Source: Micromussa lordhowensis (lineage: Eukaryota; Cnidaria; Anthozoa; Scleractinia; Lobophylliidae). From it: 64,000 nucleotides of DNA. Shown in pieces: positions 61,201 to 64,000 of this stretch. The stretch lies in NCBI GenBank assembly GCA_964020085.1, contig OZ026600.1:38590419-38654418 (forward strand), in the 5' to 3' direction. The notes beneath the pieces were generated by a model. It did no database searches. It was not told the DNA's origin and saw only the letters and a program-made list of their open reading frames with translations. A program made the position numbers and the translations under genes. The stretch's first letter is position 1; each line of letters starts with the position of its first letter.

Positions 61201-63574
61201 GTGTCTACCCTGTGGTAGTTGTTTACTTTGTTTAATTTAATTTTTCTGCACATTTTTGTTCAAGATTCCACTAACTAAGCACATACTCATGCATGACTTG
61301 GCTGGGCTTCTGTTTATTAATAATAATTTTATCATTAATTAATAACTTGACAACATGATTTCTTCCCAGGTTCTTCAGCACTCTATAGACAACCAGCTTA
61401 AATTGTACATGAAGGGAAGTCCTGTTCCAGTTGCCCAAGTTACTGTCAACTCCCTTACCAGGTTCAGTAAACTACAATCCAACATTTCATTCTTTTTTTG
61501 TGTGTGTGTTATCAGTTACAATAAGTCAAATATAGTTTTCAGTTTTAGGATGTTCCGTACATGTAACTGCTATGTTAAGGTCAAATTTTAGATAATTCTA
61601 CCCTTAAGACATGTTTCCTCCATTAAGTAACACATACTTGTATTACCAGTAATCAATCAGGGCAAAAAGCTTTCACCTGTCATCACATCTGAGACGAGTT
61701 GTTTTTGGCTCACACAAGAAAAAAACCTACAAAGTACTTGTCCAACTGGACAAGTAATAGTTAGTGGTCAAACAGTTTCGTTTTCTCACGACAGCCTTTT
61801 ACGATCGAGAGTTAATAGCCTGCATAGATTAAAATAATGATTGAGAACTTAACTTGTGGTCAATGTGTTTGCTTCACTGACAAATACCACACTGACCTTG
61901 TAGACTTGTTTGTCAGTAAATACAGAAAGTATGTATAAATTCCTTGTTCTTCCTCATGTTTCTGACCAGTGACGTAGCCTAATTGTTTCCATAAGACTTG
62001 AATACATACATAAACTTAAATATTTCCGTAAGAAAATTCACATAAGTCAGTTCATTATAGTTTTCAGTCGCAGAAAAAACAAAGTTTTTAGAAGAAACAA
62101 TTTCAAGCGAAATGTGAACAATGATGACCAAAATCTGGAAAGTACCCGTCTGATGGACTAAGAGTGAAATAAAAAAGGTTTTTGCTCTGAATCTACTATT
62201 AATAATATTATTAATAGTACACTTCTTCAATTTCTTAATTATTATTTTTATTCACCTTGTTCCTCTCATCAAATAATTGCCCCTTAAGAGTGTTAAAATT
62301 ATTTCAAACAATGATAGTGACAGATTTAATATTTTGAAACTTGCATTTTCTTTATTTACAGTCAGCCAGTTGAAACAGATGGAGACAGGCTTACTGGATC
62401 GTCAGCTAGGGGTATTTTGAGTTATCTTACCTAAGCATGTCTCTTTAATTAGTGTTCTCTAAATTAAGTGTTGAAAATGGTATAGAAAGTGTGTATTTTT
62501 GTTGTTTTTATGGAGTACTTTAGGCACAAATACAATATGGCTGTACTGTTGGAATGTTGTCCCTTAAGGGATTCAGTTGCACACTTTCACCCATGTGACA
62601 GTGACAGTTTGATTTCTGGACAGATGATCCAATTTTCACAGTTGTTTTGGCTGATTCTCTTAGTAATGCTTTTCAATCGATATTTGTCATTTGTGGAGGG
62701 TTTTCACAGCATATTTTGATGAAAATTAAGTTGGTACCAGTTTGTCTGTCTTACCATGCCCCCAACCCACCCATCCCTTGATTTTATTTCTGAGCTTCAA
62801 ATAGTTAATAACTGCTCTCGTTTTCTGCAGGTGATGGTGATGACAATTCTAGTGATGATGACGACGACTTTTCTCTTTCCGACCAGGAAGGAAGTGATAG
62901 TGGTGGAGATGCTGTAAGAACCATTTAGTTCATTGTAGATTCTAACATTTATAGTGAATACTAGACAGTTATAAGACATTGCACCTTTGAAGTCAGCAAC
63001 TGCAAATGAAGACTTTCTAAAAGTTCTTTCCAATAACTCCCTGGCTGTTGGTTTCAGAGATGAATAAAAGGATTTTATAAGCAGAAGTCGACTTGTGGCA
63101 AGACTATTGCAAATGGTTATTGAATCATTAAAATAAAATGCATTTAATCGCATGCTGCTACCCAGGATCTCCTGGTTAGTGGTATGCATCTCTTTGGGAT
63201 CTCCTTGTATGTATCAAGACAGACCTAAACATTTTTAATACTGCAGGCCAGTTCTTGCACAGTGGTAAAAACTACCAGAATATTAACATTTTGTTTCTTC
63301 TGTATCTTTTGTAGGATATTCTTGATGTGGAACAGAGACAAGGAGGGAAAATAAGACATGGAAAAATAACAATTCCTGCAAAGGTTTGTACTTGAAAACA
63401 TGTTCTTGTTGCTGTTAATATCTAGTGTTAACCAATGTGGTCTTGACACTTAATCTTAACATTAGATTTAAGTGAATATTTTGTGGAGATTTTGTTCTTT
63501 TTCTCATTTAGCACCAAAAGAATTTTAAACAAAAGTTTATAGCACTCTTAAAGAAGTTCAAAGTACCAGAAGAG
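43467..63574 (+). CDS. PACS: PACS-family sorting protein (phosphofurin acidic cluster sorting), 3' partial
   Basis: Cytosolic adaptor that binds acidic-cluster cargo and links it to AP complexes in TGN/endosome sorting (role known from vertebrate PACS-1/2). Exons: 43467-43588, 46930-47017, 51445-51534, 60521-60646, 61370-61461, 62362-62411, 62831-62913, 63315-63383, 63512-63574; all phases agree, about 261 residues. It shows [50 protein letters not shown] (the furin-binding region) and, from about residue 200, an acidic serine stretch ([19 protein letters not shown]), equivalent to the autoregulatory CK2-site region. It ends [16 protein letters not shown] at the edge; the middle and C-terminal regions are outside. 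I start at ATG 43467, in the context CAAGATGG. Introns 1-3 are long and full of repeats. One donor (62412, GTATTT) is weak. Confidence 0.93.
43589..46929 (+). other. PACS intron 1
   Basis: 3.3 kb, AT-rich. Contains an inverted repeat at 45441-45580 and a short palindrome at 45320-45355. No other gene recognised; its ORFs are short and featureless. Confidence 0.6.
45441..45580. repeat. MITE-like hairpin
   Basis: CTTATTAGATGTTTTGGTGT ... ACACCAAAACGTCTAATAAG are inverted, with further pairing of GTAGTATCGCTGTATATTTT with its complement. Confidence 0.8.
47241..47356. repeat. Short MITE-like hairpin
   Basis: AACAATTATTCCACTCGCGC ... AGCGCTCTTGGAATAATTGTT-type arms with inner GAGATGATTATAGCCAAC / GTTGGCTATCTATCATCTC. 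It lies in PACS intron 2. Confidence 0.72.
47679..47935 (-). repeat. tRNA-derived SINE, copy 3 (degraded)
   Basis: Same body as 8846-9131 (AATCCCAGTTGGCAGGAGGC, ACCAGTTGGATGTTTGCAAA) with a decayed tRNA-like head. It lies in PACS intron 2. Confidence 0.65.
47936..48892. other. PACS intron 2 segment without recognised features
   Basis: GC-richer part at 48420-48710 with short direct repeats (CAGTCTTCAGTCAGCAGTCTTC). No gene recognised. Confidence 0.35.
48902..49926. mobile_element. MULE-like non-autonomous DNA transposon, 1,025 bp
   Basis: Terminal inverted repeats of about 85 bp (CAACCTCGTTCCCAGGCTCT ... AGAGCCTGGGAACGAGGTTG) and a 9-bp target duplication ACAACTTTC (48893-48901, 49927-49935). 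Long TIRs with a 9-bp duplication are typical of Mutator-like elements. No transposase; an internal ORF (to 49243) has a cysteine-rich start ([11 protein letters not shown]) but no recognised domain. Confidence 0.83.
50518..50938. mobile_element. Harbinger-like MITE, 421 bp
   Basis: Inverted arms of about 150 bp beginning AGGCGGCGAAATACGAGATA and flanked by TTA (50515-50517, 50939-50941), a 3-bp TWA-type target as in PIF/Harbinger elements. Multiple internal CAACTTGTCGCGCAACA motifs. No coding capacity. Confidence 0.8.
51085..51190. repeat. Imperfect tandem duplication, about 55 bp unit
   Basis: GTCAGAACGCCTGTGCTCAA and GTCAAAGCGCCTGTGCTAAA head successive units, with shared upstream sequence (TGTTGGTTTCTAGCG / CGTGTTTGTCTCCCG). 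Confidence 0.6.
51535..53690. other. PACS intron 3, 5' part
   Basis: No gene recognised. Apart from the (AAT)n tract, ordinary AT-rich sequence with short chance ORFs. Confidence 0.4.
52231..52275. repeat. Microsatellite (AAT)n
   Basis: About 15 units of AAT in PACS intron 3. Confidence 0.95.
53842..54296 (+). repeat. Split repeat A1
   Basis: 455 bp, begins TGGTAATTTTACTTG and ends GCCTGTAATTTTC. Nearly identical to 58659-59113. Confidence 0.92.
54322..55641 (+). CDS. Ngaro-type gag-like protein with SAP-like N-terminus
   Basis: 439 residues from ATG 54322. Residues about 19-55 ([20 protein letters not shown], then [16 protein letters not shown]) fit a SAP-like DNA-binding helix-loop-helix. 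The middle is proline/serine-rich. Residues about 235-330 are a globular part ([35 protein letters not shown]). Then a CCHC-like [14 protein letters not shown] and a CCCH/Cys-rich tail ([30 protein letters not shown]). It probably coats the RNA. Its 3' end overlaps the pol frame by up to 176 nt, suggesting frameshift or reinitiation. Confidence 0.85.
   Translation: MRRHSNRRNRPKSFDPKDMSFQDLQALPKKSLLLLASARNLVTTGSKAQLAQRIFEHDNNNLPRPPAATTDQANIPQLQSQNVIEVPNTDQTFTSGQLDQLRVLIAEAVGTESRRPAGEINTALLSPVSASSQPRAHDSFQQNGVLPSSNSLGPRPLEVNTVTPGLLPPSLLPVAQPQSNPADQHLPPLPQKLKHKILKREYVDFTDLLSSNMYPVHTSSSSDNFTLAINPDDTSTLSFVPSQQKKSRINGLSSWLEAWNLYFRTLLSGFPHLAPDLLAYQDQICKFSRKYKSSAWLMYDTAFRHMAASNPSTSWSTINEQLYNDILKEETLPFCITCHSYGHRTVACLSRSKPTQSFRPSAGGFVANTSSTSTMPDTVKSSASTVNPPPQAFQPNARWSICRDFNRRLCRRPNCQFQHICNKPECGGNHPGFQCPKPV
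55466..57253 (+). CDS. Ngaro-type reverse transcriptase-RNase H
   Basis: Open in the +1 frame relative to gag, with no ATG at the frame start (the first NTG is a GTG at 55466), so translation likely depends on frameshifting or reinitiation. [55 protein letters not shown], and the catalytic YLDDYF. RNase [64 protein letters not shown], with the expected D-E-D-D. Intact to TAG at 57251. Confidence 0.88.
   Translation: MQALSTRLPKPFSQMRDGQSAATSTAASAADLTASSNTSAISPNAVEITLASSVLNQSDSSFTPPLLSSPTTPIVIPNLATELKNHPNQKFASDLLHDLQWGCRLGYTGPRSPRVTPNLKSATLHPQAVSDALAKEVSRGHTAGPFQEPPIQNLQCSPLGVVPKKDRTWRIIMDLSSPHGSSVNDFISKDTYTLHYATFDQALALVSRHGQNALMAKLDIKHAFRLCPVHPADLELLGIHWDGQYYIDLRLPFGLRSSPYLFNRLADAFEWILKNNYMITDLMHYLDDYFTVGPPNSKTCSDNVNIMIHMASHLGIPLAPEKLEGPTTSLVFLGILLDTNRMETALPEDKLRELLAELQRWCSRKKCLKRELLSLIGKLNWACRVIPAGRIFLRRLIDLSTTARLPHHHISMNLEARRDIAWWQRFLPTWNGRAIIPDPYWSRSPDLALFTDASGTLGYGIYYSGYWIAETWPPALQGRSIQWKELYPIALACLLWGHTWPGKKILFHCDNQAVVDIWASGTSRDPNIMHLVRSIFFSGATHHFTILVAHIAGTNNSIADSLSRLQIVRFHQLAPAADPTPTPIPPSAQTLWNVV
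57254..58242 (+). CDS. Ngaro-type tyrosine recombinase
   Basis: The frame is open upstream through the pol stop (first NTG a GTG at 57310), so the start is uncertain. The N-terminal helical core-binding part begins [20 protein letters not shown]. Catalytic motifs: first Arg in FAFLRSSEF, HxxR in [17 protein letters not shown], Trp in LGRWSS and the Tyr nucleophile in FAIYIRT. It catalyses circular-intermediate integration without a target duplication, as known for the family. Intact to TAA 58240. Confidence 0.88.
58285..58656 (+). repeat. Split repeat B1
   Basis: 372 bp, begins TTGGGTGCACACCTG and ends CGTCCGAAGTTGTT. Matches 59158-59529. It carries three imperfect copies of GTGTGGCATGCGCCACACTT, each a palindrome. 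Confidence 0.92.
58659..59113 (+). repeat. Split repeat A2
   Basis: 455-bp second copy of A1. Confidence 0.92.
59158..59529 (+). repeat. Split repeat B2
   Basis: 372-bp second copy of B1; its end is the right edge of the element. Confidence 0.92.
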
Positions 63575-63625
63575 GTGAGTATTTAATATAAACTTCATAC
63601 TTAAACATAATTTATACTGTAGGGG

Positions 63626-63643
63626 GTTAGGGTTAGGGTTAGT
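63626..63643 (+). repeat. Interstitial telomere-type repeat
   Basis: GGGTTAGGGTTAGGGTTAG in a PACS intron. A shorter CCCTAA run is at 18535-18549 in a Nav intron. Confidence 0.7.
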
Positions 63644-64000
63644 TGCCTGTTGACTCCTTGCAAACTCTTTCCATATTATTCTGTACCAGGTTTTCCTCTG
63701 ATATGTCTTAGCATTTTCATAGTCCTTTTTCTCTGGGGCTCCTTTCTAGAATTTGTCTGTGATGTTAGTTACTGACATAATACTACCGGTAACAAAATAC
63801 AAATAGTAACACAGCCAGTAAATCCTTGCAATATTTTACAGTTTTTTTACCAAAGTGAGTATGAATAGTGGTGTAAAATTTCAATAACACTGAGGTAAAT
63901 TGACTAAAGGAATTAATTTACCTTTTCACCACAGTGTTTCAACTTCGAGTTGATAAAATACCGGTAACTATGTGTTTCTAGAGTATTAGCCCTTTATCCA

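Overview
This is a eukaryotic, intron-rich, AT-rich window. Cnidarian-type genes and repeats point to an anthozoan, most likely a reef-building coral. The evidence is a sodium channel whose pore filter reads D-E-E-A (the Nav2 type of cnidarians and other early animals), Penelope-like and Ngaro/DIRS-like retroelements, CR1-like LINEs, tRNA-derived SINEs and many short hairpin DNA transposons. Species assignment is inference.

Three protein-coding genes on the + strand are well supported. (1) A voltage-gated sodium channel alpha subunit (Nav2 type) runs from 3411 to 23124. I could place 20 exons, from domain I S1 to the stop codon (about 1,643 residues); the N-terminal exons lie upstream of the window or were not recognised. 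All exon phases join without a break. One junction (20203-21294) has the signature of a U12-type AT-AC intron. (2) An intronless seven-transmembrane gene of the TMEM145/GPR180 family lies at 25408-26859. (3) The 5' half of a PACS (phosphofurin acidic cluster sorting) gene starts at ATG 43467 and leaves the window after its ninth recognised exon at 63574. A 186-codon ORF on the - strand at 29439-29999 may be a fourth, unidentified gene.

Much of the remaining sequence is transposon-derived. The first large Nav intron holds a Ty3/gypsy-type LTR element (3998-8602, - strand) with 133-bp LTRs, a 5-bp target duplication and broken ORFs, followed by a tRNA-derived SINE. Between TMEM145-like and PACS is a repeat-rich stretch (about 30-43 kb): a 5S rRNA-derived copy, a Penelope-like element with large inverted arms inserted in a MITE, a second Penelope fragment, a CR1/jockey-like LINE on the - strand carrying two later insertions, a microsatellite, and a cnidarian retroelement 3' fragment split by a 5'-truncated CR1-like copy. 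PACS intron 2 holds a MULE-like and a Harbinger-like non-autonomous element. PACS intron 3 holds a nearly complete Ngaro/DIRS-type tyrosine-recombinase retrotransposon (53842-59529) with A1-ORFs-B1-A2-B2 split repeats, inserted inside what looks like a BEN-domain coding fragment.

The strongest biological points are the DEEA filter combined with an IFL-T inactivation-gate-like motif in the channel, its minor-class introns, exon sizes shared with vertebrate SCN genes, and the BEN fragment split by the Ngaro element. I found no operon, CRISPR array, bacterial gene cluster or clearly new multi-gene system.
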